From assembly GCA_002479255.1 (NCBI GenBank), contig DLMJ01000003.1, forward strand, positions 1 through 19,392: DNA of 19,392 nucleotides. The letters are read 5' to 3'. This document shows positions 7,471-15,881 of the stretch, one piece after another (the stretch's first letter is position 1; the number at the start of each line of letters is the position of its first letter). Origin of the DNA: Candidatus Binatus soli (GTDB lineage Bacteria; Desulfobacterota; Binatia; Binatales; Binataceae). The notes below the pieces were generated by a model. It ran no database searches. It had not been told where the DNA came from and worked only from the letters and a program-made list of their open reading frames with translations. Made by a program: the position numbers and the translations under genes.

Positions 7471-7706
7471 GCCACTTCACCTTTCTCAGCGGTCACTTGA
7501 GATACTCCGCATGGTAGCTGAGCCAAACATGCGCCTTGGCCTGACCGTTGTAATTAACCGATACCAGACCACGAGTTACGATCAGAAAATAGTTGTTTTT
7601 CGGGCCGACTGACCATCTCTTATGATGGTATGAGCGTTTTAGGGCGATTCGCCAGGATGCTGGTGGGGGCCGACCGGGGGTCTGGGTTCGAATCTAAATC
7701 AACTCT

Positions 7707-7730
7707 GGACTGCCACGATCATGGCGGTCC
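7707..7730 (-). terminator. Hairpin at the 3' end of the lipoprotein gene, possible terminator
   Basis: GGACTGCC (7707-7714) and GGCGGTCC (7723-7730) form an 8-bp stem with one G.U pair and an 8-nt loop. It lies at the stop codon of the minus-strand lipoprotein gene. On that strand it is followed by AGAGTTGATTTAGATT, which is only moderately T-rich. A weak intrinsic terminator is plausible. Confidence 0.4.
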
Positions 7731-8824
7731 TAAGGCACGCGGTAGCCTTCCAGTTCGGCGCCATCACGCAATAGAACCACGTATGTGACTTCGCGGCTCG
7801 TGGCAAGCACGCCGGAAAACTGCGGGCGGTGAGGCAGCTTCAAATCCATGATTTGTGTTCCATTCTCGAGTTTGAAAACCCTTAACCCACGATACCAGGA
7901 GAGAAATGTCAATTGAACGCGGCTCTGGTCGCAATCGAACAGCTCATATTTCAGGTTCCCGGACAGATCCTCGAATGAGCAACCCCAAGGCGACTGGGGT
8001 GGAACCCTCCTCGAGTAGTCCGCGATGTATGTCAGCCGTCCAAGGAAGTTGAGAGTTTTATGCACATCGTCTAACGAGGAGAAGCCAAGCGGAGCGAGTT
8101 TGGGCCCACATGCCTTTTCTTCCGGCGTCGAAGCGGTCTCGGCCATCCAGAGGTTGTTGATAATGGTATAATTACACACCGTTTCAGGCTTCAGGCCGGG
8201 AAGGGTTAAGGTTTCCACCGCATACTGGCCGGTAATGGTCACCTTGCCGTCGATCGTTGCGCTCTTATACTCCTGAAGGCCGGTCACTACGAAGGCCCCG
8301 CTGGGGCTGAAACCCATGTCGCCTGCGGCCAGCAGAGGATCGGTGAGCACGACGCGGCTGAGAAGCTTGAACCCGTGGAGATCGATAATGTTCAGGACAG
8401 ACAGCGGCTTTGGAGATTCGCGGGGGGGGGACGCGTTCCCTATATCTGCGTTCTGGCTCAAACGGACCACGAGATAATTTCCGCCGGGGTCCATTAAGAG
8501 CTGATCGTTACGATCCCACCGATCTTCCTGAAGTGACCATCCGAGTGATTCATCATTCGGCCCCACGTCAACATCCAGCTCGTCCTCAAGGGGTTGCGAG
8601 GTGTCCCAGGCCGCGATGCGCCGCAGAGTCCAGATTTGCTTGGGCTGTTCGATCTGCTTGGTGACCACCAGCAAGGCACCATCGGGCATCGAATGCAGGG
8701 TCGAGAACTCCTGATTATTCTGTGGCTTGCGCAACCTGTAGGTGAAGGAACTAGCGTCCGCCTGGCCGGGGCAGCCCGTCAAGAAGAAGGCAACCAGCAG
8801 GAAAAGAGTCCGTCGCTCAAGCAT
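7730..8824 (-). CDS. Predicted lipoprotein of unknown function, possible beta-propeller
   Basis: A 364-aa protein that I do not recognise. It starts with a basic-hydrophobic signal peptide and a lipobox LTGC with Cys at residue 18, so it should be lipid-anchored outside the cytoplasmic membrane. The mature part is rich in beta-like segments (MPDGALLVVTK, MDPGGNYLVVRLS, FSPSGAFVVTG) spaced like blades of a WD40/YVTN-type propeller. That fold is suggested only by pattern. It transcribes away from the glucan phosphorylase, with 215 bp between the two starts. A run of nine C on the coding strand (plus-strand G run at 8422-8430) lies inside the frame at about residue 132 and could slip. The ribosome site is weak. 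Confidence 0.65.
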   Translation of the reverse strand: MLERRTLFLLVAFFLTGCPGQADASSFTYRLRKPQNNQEFSTLHSMPDGALLVVTKQIEQPKQIWTLRRIAAWDTSQPLEDELDVDVGPNDESLGWSLQEDRWDRNDQLLMDPGGNYLVVRLSQNADIGNASPPRESPKPLSVLNIIDLHGFKLLSRVVLTDPLLAAGDMGFSPSGAFVVTGLQEYKSATIDGKVTITGQYAVETLTLPGLKPETVCNYTIINNLWMAETASTPEEKACGPKLAPLGFSSLDDVHKTLNFLGRLTYIADYSRRVPPQSPWGCSFEDLSGNLKYELFDCDQSRVQLTFLSWYRGLRVFKLENGTQIMDLKLPHRPQFSGVLATSREVTYVVLLRDGAELEGYRVP

Positions 8825-8962
8825 TGCGGAATCGTATCACTCCGGAATCTACTCTTTTAACCGGAATTTCCATTTTCAATCCTGAATCGGATTAGCACCG
8901 ACAGCGGGCGCTTCGCAAACGCAGCTTCACTGAACCGTAACGCGACAGCACCTGAATCCTTC

Positions 8963-8991
8963 TTGACAGATCGGTATTTAAGCAAGACGAT
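8963..8991 (+). promoter_or_regulatory. Possible sigma-70-type promoter upstream of the glucan phosphorylase
   Basis: TTGACA at 8963-8968 matches the -35 consensus exactly. The hexamer 17 nt downstream (8986-8991, GACGAT) matches the -10 consensus at only three positions. The site is about 50 bp before the phosphorylase start, in the only intergenic space that could hold its promoter. Confidence 0.35.
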
Positions 8992-9039
8992 CAGAACGCA
9001 ATATCAGGAGACGAGCGACCCTTAGATTGAGAGCTTTCT

Positions 9040-11559
9040 ATGCCGGACCTGAATCAGACTACGCGGGAGTCAGAATCCGAAGATCTCGGCGCATTGGTCG
9101 AGTTGGCTTTGGACCTGCGACATTGCTGGAACCACTCGACCGATCCGCTGTGGAACATGATCGACCCGGAACTCTGGGCACTCACCCATAATCCCTGGGT
9201 CGTTCTGCAAACCTCCTCCCGGACCAGACTTGAGTCGCTCCACGGCAATCCGGAATTCCGGGATCAAGTTAAGGAGCGCCTGAGAAGACAGCGCCACGCT
9301 CTCAAAAGTCCTGCATGGTTTCAGCACGCTCATAGTAACCCGCCATTGAACTGCGTCGCCTACTTCAGTATGGAGTTTGGGCTCAGCGAAGCACTCCCCA
9401 TCTACTCAGGCGGACTAGGCAATGTCGCCGGCGATCAGTTAAAGGCCGCCAGTGACCTTGGCGTTCCGCTCGTCGCTGTGGGGCTTCTTTATCAGCAAGG
9501 CTATTTTCGCCAGATAATCGGCGCCGACGGAAGCCAACTCGCATCATACCCCTATAACGACCCTGGCCAGATACCTATAACCCCCGTGCGCAATGAGGAC
9601 GGCCAGTGGCTCAGGGTGAGCGTCAACCTGCCTCGCCAGAAACTGAGGCTGCGTACCTGGCAAGCACAGGTCGGCCGACTGAGACTTTACCTGCTCGATA
9701 GCAACGACCCGGCGAACTCGCCGGCTTATCGCGGTATCACCGCCGAACTCTACGGGGACGGACCTGAACTCCGGTTGGGACAGGAAATGGTGCTCGGGAT
9801 CGGCGGCTGGCGACTTCTGCGCGCGCTGGGGATCAACCCGGAAGTTTGCCATCTGAACGAAGGACATGCGGCATTCGCGGTGCTGGAGCGCGCACGAAGC
9901 CTTATGGAAGACAACGGTCAACCCTTCGAAAATGCGCTGGCCATATCGCGCGCCGGCAATCTATTTACAACCCACACGCCGGTTGAGGCCGGCTTCGATC
10001 GCTTCGCTCCCGCTTTGATAAGCCGCTTCCTCGGGCGCTACGCCGAAGAGGAGCTTCACATAGACCTTTCGCGTTTCCTCGCGCTGGGCCGCCTGTATCC
10101 GGACCATCAGGATGAGCCATTCAACATGGCCTATCTAGCTATTCGTGGAAGCGGAGTAATCAACGCCGTCAGCCGCCTGCATGGGGCAGTGAGCCGGCGA
10201 ATTTTCCAGCCTCTCTTTCCGCGCTGGCCCCAGACCGAGGTGCCGGTGGGACATGTCACCAACGGAGTCCACACACCGACCTGGGATTCCGCGGATGCCG
10301 ATGCGCTATGGACGGAAACCTGTGGCAGCGAGCGTTGGCGCGGGACCATGGAGACGGTAGGAGACGACATACGCCGCGCCCCGGACAGCGCGCTGTGGGA
10401 ACTTCGCGCGAAGAACCGTCTCGATCTGGTTCGCTTCGTGCGAGGATGGCTCGCCAGCGAGCTTGCCGCTCGCGGCGAAGATCCAAAAGCCGCGGAGAGT
10501 ATTTTCGATCCGGACGCCCTGACGCTGGGCTTTGCCCGCCGCTTTACAACATACAAGCGCCCCAATCTGCTCCTGCATGACCCGGAACGCCTGGTTCGTA
10601 TTCTGACGAATCCACAACGTCCGGTTCAGCTGGTGATGGCCGGCAAGGCCCATCCGCAAGACACCGCCGGCCAGGCGCTGGTCAAGGCCTGGGTTGATTT
10701 CGTCCAGCGGATCGACGTGCGGCGCCATGCGGTCTTTCTCAGCGACTACGACCTGGCACTGGCTGAGCGGCTGGTACAGGGCGCCGATCTATGGATCAAC
10801 ACTCCTCGCCGGCCCTGGGAGGCATGCGGCACAAGCGGAATGAAAGTGCTCGTCAACGGCGGCCTCAATCTGTCGGAACTGGATGGTTGGTGGGCCGAGG
10901 CATACTCGCCCCAAGTCGGCTGGGCATTGGGCGATGGCAAGGAGCATGACCATGACCCGGGCTGGGACGCGGCCGAAGCCGAAGAACTCTACGATACTCT
11001 GGAGAACAAGGTCATTCCTGCGTTCTACAACCGCGGACACGATGGCATCGCCACCGAGTGGGCCGCGCGAATGCGTGAAAGCATGTCACGCTTGACACCG
11101 CGCTTTTCGGCGAATCGAGCCGTTCGCGAGTACACGGAGAAATATTATCTCCCTGCTGCTGCGGCATATCATGAGCGGGCAAGCGACCAAGGCGCCTACG
11201 GGGGATACCTGCTCCAATGGAAACAGGCGTTGGCCGAGCACTGGGCGTGGCTGAGGTTCGGCGAGCTTTGCGTCGAGAGCTCTCCACAAAAGCACTCACT
11301 ACGGGTTGAGGTGCATCTAGGAGAGCTGCGTGCCGACTGGGTGCGCGTAGAACTTTATGCAGATCCGCTCGATGCCGAGCCCCCGTTTGTATCGGAAATG
11401 ACGCACAGTGACAGCGCCGAGCTTTCCAGAGGGTGGCGCATCTACACCGGCGACGTTCCCGCTTCGCGCCCGGCATCGGACTACACGCCTCGCATCGTTC
11501 CATCGCATTGCGGAGCGAAGATTCCGCTCGAGGATGCTCACATCCTGTGGTTCCGCTAG
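9040..11559 (+). CDS. glgP: Alpha-glucan (glycogen) phosphorylase with N-terminal DUF3417 domain
   Basis: Cleaves alpha-1,4-glucans with phosphate to give glucose-1-phosphate, using PLP. It is 839 aa. Residues of about 20-110 match the DUF3417 extension typical of the bacterial/archaeal alpha-glucan phosphorylase branch (WNHSTDPLWNMIDPELW, HNPW). Core motifs follow: EFGLSEALPIYSGGLGNVAGD, HLNEGHAAF, GHVTNGVHTPTW, GFARRFTTYKRPNLL, MAGKAHPQD and EACGTSGMK, in which Lys602 should hold the PLP. A GAGAG ribosome site lies about 7 nt upstream. No other glycogen gene is adjacent. A strong hairpin lies 43 bp after the stop. Confidence 0.93.
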   Translation: MPDLNQTTRESESEDLGALVELALDLRHCWNHSTDPLWNMIDPELWALTHNPWVVLQTSSRTRLESLHGNPEFRDQVKERLRRQRHALKSPAWFQHAHSNPPLNCVAYFSMEFGLSEALPIYSGGLGNVAGDQLKAASDLGVPLVAVGLLYQQGYFRQIIGADGSQLASYPYNDPGQIPITPVRNEDGQWLRVSVNLPRQKLRLRTWQAQVGRLRLYLLDSNDPANSPAYRGITAELYGDGPELRLGQEMVLGIGGWRLLRALGINPEVCHLNEGHAAFAVLERARSLMEDNGQPFENALAISRAGNLFTTHTPVEAGFDRFAPALISRFLGRYAEEELHIDLSRFLALGRLYPDHQDEPFNMAYLAIRGSGVINAVSRLHGAVSRRIFQPLFPRWPQTEVPVGHVTNGVHTPTWDSADADALWTETCGSERWRGTMETVGDDIRRAPDSALWELRAKNRLDLVRFVRGWLASELAARGEDPKAAESIFDPDALTLGFARRFTTYKRPNLLLHDPERLVRILTNPQRPVQLVMAGKAHPQDTAGQALVKAWVDFVQRIDVRRHAVFLSDYDLALAERLVQGADLWINTPRRPWEACGTSGMKVLVNGGLNLSELDGWWAEAYSPQVGWALGDGKEHDHDPGWDAAEAEELYDTLENKVIPAFYNRGHDGIATEWAARMRESMSRLTPRFSANRAVREYTEKYYLPAAAAYHERASDQGAYGGYLLQWKQALAEHWAWLRFGELCVESSPQKHSLRVEVHLGELRADWVRVELYADPLDAEPPFVSEMTHSDSAELSRGWRIYTGDVPASRPASDYTPRIVPSHCGAKIPLEDAHILWFR

Positions 11560-11601
11560 TTCGTATTTTCTTCAGCCGCCATACAGTCTCCGTTTGGGTG
11601 A

Positions 11602-11630
11602 GCGACCGCGCTCGCTGCGAGCGCGGTCGC
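11602..11630. terminator. Strong GC-rich hairpin after the phosphorylase gene
   Basis: GCGACCGCGCTCG (11602-11614) and CGAGCGCGGTCGC (11618-11630) form a perfect 13-bp stem closed by a three-base loop, CTG. It starts 43 bp after the phosphorylase stop. No T run follows on either strand, so it is not a textbook intrinsic terminator. It may protect mRNA ends, act in Rho-dependent termination or be a REP-like element. Confidence 0.6.
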
Positions 11631-11757
11631 GACTAGCCGAGCCTCGCGGAGGCGCTGCGGTTCGCTTGACGGGGTAAGCTTTTTCTGGTTGAACCCAAGC
11701 TCCTCAGCTAAACGGCCGATTGATTCGTCGTCGGGGTCGCGATGAGGTGGCGCGGGT

Positions 11758-12612
11758 ATGCTGCCGAAACGGTTCAGAGACCTACTCCTTGTAGCCACGG
11801 CCGGCTTCCTGCTGGCGGGCGTTGGATATCTTGCCTACGCTCCCGCGGTCGGCGCCACCGACTGGATGTCAGGCGCGTCGCAATATGGTGGCAACCAGGA
11901 TTGGCAGGGACTCCAGGCCTATGGGCAGCGCTGGACGCAGGCGGAGCCCAAAAATCCCCTTGCCTGGGCAACTCTCGGCGATGCTTACTGCCGGTTGGGT
12001 CAGCTCGATCAGACGGCCGAAGCGTTCAAGAAAGCGGCGGCGCTGACGCCCACAGATTCGCGGCCGTTGGAAGCGCTGTCTGGATGCTACGCTAACGCCA
12101 AGCAATTCGAGAAAGCGGCGGAGGTGATGCAGACCGCGGTGAAAGTCGCGCCCAACAACGGCCGCGTTTGGCTCGGGTTTGGCACCCAGCTTCACAACCT
12201 CGCGACGCAACAACAATTCGCGGCGCGTTCCCTGGTTGGCGGCGCTCTACCGTCTCAAACCAAGAAGAATTTCGAGGACTCGGCCGAGGCATACAAGCGC
12301 GCCCTGCAACTAAACGCGGGCGATCCCAAGGAGATGTGGACCGAAATCGGATCCGACTACTACTACGCGCTGGATTACATACCCGCCATGAAAGCCTACA
12401 TGAGCGCGCTGCAGATCGACCCGCATTATTCATACGCCCTCAATGGCCTGGCGCTGTGCAACGGCGCGATGAAGACGCAGTGCACACGCATAACCGGACG
12501 TAACGCGACGGGGTACGGCGCAGACGTGATCAAAAAGATCTGGGTTTGTGATGCTCCAACCACCGCGTTTATCCATCAAGCGGACAGCCTGGTGGCCGGC
12601 GGCAGCGAGTAA
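11758..12612 (+). CDS. Membrane-anchored TPR-repeat protein
   Basis: A 284-aa protein of unknown specific function. Residues 9-28 are hydrophobic after a basic start (MLPKRFRD), so it is probably a signal anchor or signal peptide with the bulk in the periplasm. TPR-like helices are at about 68-100 (LAWATLGDAYCRLGQLDQ, AFKKAAALTPTD), 102-133 (EALSGCYANAKQFEKAAEV, ending APNN) and near 186-228 (DSAEAYKRALQLN, AYMSALQIDPHYSYALNGLA). The region between them is longer than a standard repeat. Such proteins usually mediate protein contacts. GAGGTGG lies about 9 nt before the ATG. It may be its own transcription unit, since 198 bp containing a hairpin separate it from the phosphorylase. Confidence 0.75.
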   Translation: MLPKRFRDLLLVATAGFLLAGVGYLAYAPAVGATDWMSGASQYGGNQDWQGLQAYGQRWTQAEPKNPLAWATLGDAYCRLGQLDQTAEAFKKAAALTPTDSRPLEALSGCYANAKQFEKAAEVMQTAVKVAPNNGRVWLGFGTQLHNLATQQQFAARSLVGGALPSQTKKNFEDSAEAYKRALQLNAGDPKEMWTEIGSDYYYALDYIPAMKAYMSALQIDPHYSYALNGLALCNGAMKTQCTRITGRNATGYGADVIKKIWVCDAPTTAFIHQADSLVAGGSE

Positions 12613-12701
12613 AATTGGGCACGCGCCGGCGCGGGTCGCGAAACCATTCCCATCGCGAACCGCGCTGCGATCGCGCATCACGACATCCCTGAAGGGTCTC
12701 G

Positions 12702-12726
12702 GGGGGTTCGAATCCGCCCCTCTCCA
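12702..12726 (+). other. tRNA 3'-end-like fragment (T arm plus acceptor strand)
   Basis: GGGGG-TTCGAAT-CCGCC folds as a T arm with four of five pairs. It is followed by CCTCTCC and A, which looks like the 3' acceptor strand and discriminator of a tRNA-Ser. I find no matching GGAGAGG 5' half within the preceding 100 bases, so it is not an intact tRNA. It could be the remnant of an integration (att) site or chance. Confidence 0.35.
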
Positions 12727-12796
12727 GCTCGAGAGCTTGTTCAATATTCAAACGCGTGCCACAACTATGAAAATCCGGCCCCAGGAGGATCGCAGC

Positions 12797-13537
12797 ATGG
12801 CCAAACACGGACGTCTCAACCTCAGCAATGCAGGATACTCGATGCCGGCGGACGCCGCCGCGTATCAGCGCCCGCCGTTCTACTATCGCAACACTCGCTC
12901 GATCGTGGTCGCGTTCGAAACTGACCTCGAAGCCGCGCTGGAAGCATTGCCGGCGCCGCTGGCGCTGAGCGAGCCGGCCACCGCGATACTTTCGTTCTAC
13001 GAATATCCGTGGACCACTCTGGGTCCTTACAACGAAGCAATCCTTTCGCTCCTGGTCGAGCATAAGGGCCGCCCGATGAACTACGTCATGCACATCGCGG
13101 TGACGACCGAGCCGCCGATGCTGGCCGGGCGGGAAATCTACGGTTTTCCGAAGAAGCTCGCGCAAATCGAATTCAAAAACGATCGCGACATGATCTATGG
13201 GACGCTCGAACGTCCGGCAGGGATCCGCCTGGCCAGCGCGATCGTTCGCCCGGAACGGCCGGCCGACAATGGGCATTCCGCCGCGCCGCCGCCGGTCAGC
13301 ATGCGCCTGATTCCATCCGCCGAAGAAAACGGGCGTCCGTCATGCGCCGAGATCATCGAGACGCTCATCGAGGTCAGAGTAATCGAGGCATGGACCGGCG
13401 TAGGCTCGATCGCTTTTGCGGAAAGCTCGCGGCTCGACCCGTGGAACCGGCTACCGGTCAAGCGGGTGATTGGGGCAAGCTACATGCTCAGCGACATGAC
13501 GCTTGGCTTCGGCAAGGTGATCGATCATCTCGAATAG
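12797..13537 (+). CDS. Acetoacetate decarboxylase-family protein
   Basis: A 246-aa member of the ADC superfamily. The diagnostic segment PMLAGREIYGFPKKLA is present. Lys119 (with Lys120 beside it) sits where the Schiff-base Lys of clostridial acetoacetate decarboxylase (Lys115) lies. Family members decarboxylate beta-keto acids, but ADC-like relatives also do other imine chemistry, so the substrate is open. AGGAGG stands 8 nt before ATG 12797. The longer open frame upstream runs through a non-coding, tRNA-like stretch, and another ATG at 12767 has a poorer site. It faces the SDR gene, ending 20 bp from it, and precedes the nitroreductase/CoA-transferase operon, so it probably belongs to the same catabolic theme. 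Confidence 0.85.
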   Translation: MAKHGRLNLSNAGYSMPADAAAYQRPPFYYRNTRSIVVAFETDLEAALEALPAPLALSEPATAILSFYEYPWTTLGPYNEAILSLLVEHKGRPMNYVMHIAVTTEPPMLAGREIYGFPKKLAQIEFKNDRDMIYGTLERPAGIRLASAIVRPERPADNGHSAAPPPVSMRLIPSAEENGRPSCAEIIETLIEVRVIEAWTGVGSIAFAESSRLDPWNRLPVKRVIGASYMLSDMTLGFGKVIDHLE

Positions 13538-13557
13538 AGCGGGGCTGTCCAAGCGCG

Positions 13558-14349
13558 CTAAATCATGAATCCGCCGTCAACGCTGATGACCTGTCCGGTC
13601 ACCGCGCCGGCGGCGTCGGATGCGAGCAGCGCCGCCATCGCACCCAATTCATCGGGCTCGACGATCCGCTTCTGGATGTTCTGGCTCTCGGCGAATCGCC
13701 TGGCCTCGGCCGCACTCACCCCCATCATTGCGCCCAGTATGTTCCAGTCCACCATCCTGGTGTTGGTCCATCCGGGACATAGCACGTTCACATTGATACC
13801 GTGCGGGGCGGCAGCATAAGCAAGCGAGCGCGTGAAACCGATGAGGCCGTGCTTCGCGGCCGAATAGGCCAGTGGGCCGCCGCCGTTTTTCGCATAGCCG
13901 GAACCGATGCTGATGATGCGGCCCCACTTCTGTTTGATCATGTAGGGGAGGGCGGCGTGAGTCGCATAGAATGCCTGGGTCAGGTTCATGAACAGGTTGT
14001 CCTCGAACGCGCGCGGGTCATGATTGAGCGGATCGAGGTGAAGCGGGTTATCCGCGATCACGCCGCCCGCGTTGTTGATCAGAATGTCGAGACCGCCGAG
14101 TTTGCGGGCAGCCTCGTCAACGCCGGCGGTAATCTGCTCGCGGCTCATCACGTCGATGATGACCGCGAAGCCGCGCTGGCCACGCTGCTCTATTTCGGTT
14201 GCGACCGCGTCCAGTTCGCCCTGTGAGCGAGAGGCGACCGCGACGTTGGCGCCCGCGTCGGCCAGCGCAAGCGCGATCGAGCGGCCAATCCCGCGGCCGC
14301 CGCCCGTTACCAGTGCACGCCTTCCATGCAGATCGATCAGTTGTCTCAT
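13558..14349 (-). CDS. Short-chain dehydrogenase/reductase
   Basis: Classical NAD(P)-dependent SDR, 263 aa from the start used here. The Rossmann motif TGGGRGIG is at 15-22, NNAG at 91-94, the active-site Tyr-Lys as YSAAK at 161-165, with a Ser (149 or neighbour) about 12 residues earlier. The C-terminal VISVDGGFMI is typical. The frame extends to an ATG at 14409, preceded by AGGATAG, but the extra 20 residues are low-complexity and polar, while starting at 14349 places the TGGGRGIG motif at the usual depth. It probably oxidises a hydroxyl or reduces a keto group, with substrate unknown. It converges on the ADC-like gene. Confidence 0.85.
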   Translation of the reverse strand: MRQLIDLHGRRALVTGGGRGIGRSIALALADAGANVAVASRSQGELDAVATEIEQRGQRGFAVIIDVMSREQITAGVDEAARKLGGLDILINNAGGVIADNPLHLDPLNHDPRAFEDNLFMNLTQAFYATHAALPYMIKQKWGRIISIGSGYAKNGGGPLAYSAAKHGLIGFTRSLAYAAAPHGINVNVLCPGWTNTRMVDWNILGAMMGVSAAEARRFAESQNIQKRIVEPDELGAMAALLASDAAGAVTGQVISVDGGFMI

Positions 14350-14634
14350 TTCCCCGTCGGCTCCATTTGTCGAATCAGGCTTCTCCGAGTTGAATCGTTT
14401 TTGTCTCATCTATCCTGAGACCTTTGCAAATGGACGGAGCACCGGGAGAGCTATTGTGCCGGCGGCTGCGCTTTTCAACACCTGATCGAGATCCTAGCGC
14501 TTGTCGGCGCGACCGTGGTCGGCGTAAGCTTCCGCCGGGCAGCGCCATCGGGTGAGTGAAATTGCGGCAAACCGAATCTGATGCGGTGGGTCTCCCCGGG
14601 GCGGAGCGACGTTTTTTAGCTGGAGGAACAGTCG

Positions 14635-15423
14635 ATGGAATTCAAAGAAGTAGTAGGGCGGCGGCGAACGATCCGTTACTTCCAATCGTGGCGGAACGTC
14701 GAACGCGAGAAGATCCAGATCATGCTGGAGGCGGCGCGGCTCGCGTCATGCGCGGTCAACGCGACCTTTCTGAAAGCGATCGTCGTGATCCGGGACAATA
14801 TCCCTCGTGAAACGCTCGACTCGCTCAAGACTCCGGTCTCCGGACTCAACATCGAGCTCGCCCCGGTGCACATCTACACCTACGCCGATATGGGGGCGTA
14901 CAAGGGGGCTCAGGCGCGGCTGAAGAAGCTGGTCGATGTCGGCGCGTTGAACGCCACCCACGGATGGAGCCATAAGTTTGTCGATGAATTCGTTTGGCCG
15001 AACATTCTGAAGCCGCTGGCCGAGGGCGCGAACCTGCCATCGGTGGCGGCAGCCGCCGCATCGGACGCAGGCATCGCGATTTGCCAGGCTATGCTCGCTG
15101 CGGTTGACGAGGGACTTGGCGTCTGCCTGTCCGCCTTTCAGCACGACGCGATCAACAAAGTCGTGAAGGCGCCCAAGGACTGGATGCCGCTATGGGTGCT
15201 GCTGGTCGGTTATCCGGCGGAGTCGTGGGAAGCAGGTGGACAGCGTCCGCGGCCTCCGCTGGAGGAGATCTTCTTCGAGGGCGAATACGGGAAGCCATTC
15301 AAGGGCGATCCCAAGGTGACCGAGCAGATGAAGGCGGCGAAGATGATCCAGGCGCCGGCGCCGCTGCCGTGGCGGAAAGAGGAGATCAAAGCGCTCGCGC
15401 GGATGTTCGGTCTTCCCGAGTAA
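14635..15423 (+). CDS. Nitroreductase-family flavoprotein (paralogue 2)
   Basis: A 262-aa predicted FMN oxidoreductase. The start MEFKEVVGRRRTIRYF and VEREKIQIMLEAAR match paralogue 1, as does the end GKPFKGDPKV..K..KMIQAPAPLPWR. The middle (IYTYADMGAYKGAQARL and following) differs, as expected if the substrate pocket diverged. GGAGGA lies 7 nt before the ATG. It starts a run of four same-strand genes with gaps of 55 bp, 46 bp and a 4-base overlap: this gene, an unknown 118-aa protein and the two CoA-transferase subunits. A 225-bp gap between the SDR and this gene should hold its promoter, though no convincing one is visible. It probably acts on a CoA-bound or keto intermediate, which is inference. 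Confidence 0.8.
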   Translation: MEFKEVVGRRRTIRYFQSWRNVEREKIQIMLEAARLASCAVNATFLKAIVVIRDNIPRETLDSLKTPVSGLNIELAPVHIYTYADMGAYKGAQARLKKLVDVGALNATHGWSHKFVDEFVWPNILKPLAEGANLPSVAAAAASDAGIAICQAMLAAVDEGLGVCLSAFQHDAINKVVKAPKDWMPLWVLLVGYPAESWEAGGQRPRPPLEEIFFEGEYGKPFKGDPKVTEQMKAAKMIQAPAPLPWRKEEIKALARMFGLPE

Positions 15424-15478
15424 GCTTCATCGAACCGAACAATCGACCGATGGAATCACGCACCGCTCGAAAATAACG

Positions 15479-15835
15479 ATGGCGTCGATAAATAAACCGC
15501 TCGAAGAGTACGACTCGGTCAAGACCTGGTACCAAGGACTGCGCGAGCAATCGGGCGTGGAGCCGAACGAGGATAAATCGAGGCTCGAACTGCTTAGAGA
15601 GTTCTGCGCCACGCTCGAACTCGACCCGGACGAGATCGTCGCCGCCTGCATCCTGAAGAAAGAGGGCAAGGAAGCCAAGATCAGCATCAAGGGCAGGCGC
15701 TCGATGGCGGAGCGCATAGCCGATTTTCAGGCGAAAGGCGGCGCCCAGGGACGTGAACGGGCCACGCGCGGCAACGCCATCCGAAGTTTCCTGATTCACA
15801 ACGGCATCCTGCTGCAGTCGGGCATCCAAATCTGA
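15479..15835 (+). CDS. Small unknown protein, resembling a recombinase core-binding (SAM-like) domain
   Basis: A 118-aa soluble, charged, mostly helical protein that I do not recognise by name. The arrangement is LELLREFCATLELDPDEIV, then MAERIADFQAKGG, then ATRGNAIRSFLIHNGILL. This resembles the N-terminal core-binding domain of tyrosine recombinases (helix, helix, then RSF..NGI). No catalytic domain follows and the frame closes naturally. No ribosome site is evident before the ATG. The gene sits tightly inside an operon of nitroreductase and CoA-transferase genes, so a role with those enzymes, or a small DNA-binding role, is possible. The similarity is from pattern only. Confidence 0.6.
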   Translation: MASINKPLEEYDSVKTWYQGLREQSGVEPNEDKSRLELLREFCATLELDPDEIVAACILKKEGKEAKISIKGRRSMAERIADFQAKGGAQGRERATRGNAIRSFLIHNGILLQSGIQI

Positions 15836-15881
15836 ATCGAAGCGCTGCCGGCAACTCAAGAGGTTCGGGAGAACTCAGCAA

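Noticed and set aside
7612..7629. ACCATC-TCTTAT-GATGGT hairpin as a terminator for nicotinamidase
   Set aside because: The 6-bp stem is weak, has no T run, and is more than 140 bp after the stop.
7662..7706. Possible intact tRNA around GGTTCGAATC
   Set aside because: The T stem does not pair, and no complementary acceptor or anticodon arm is found upstream. Kept only as part of a low-interest finding.
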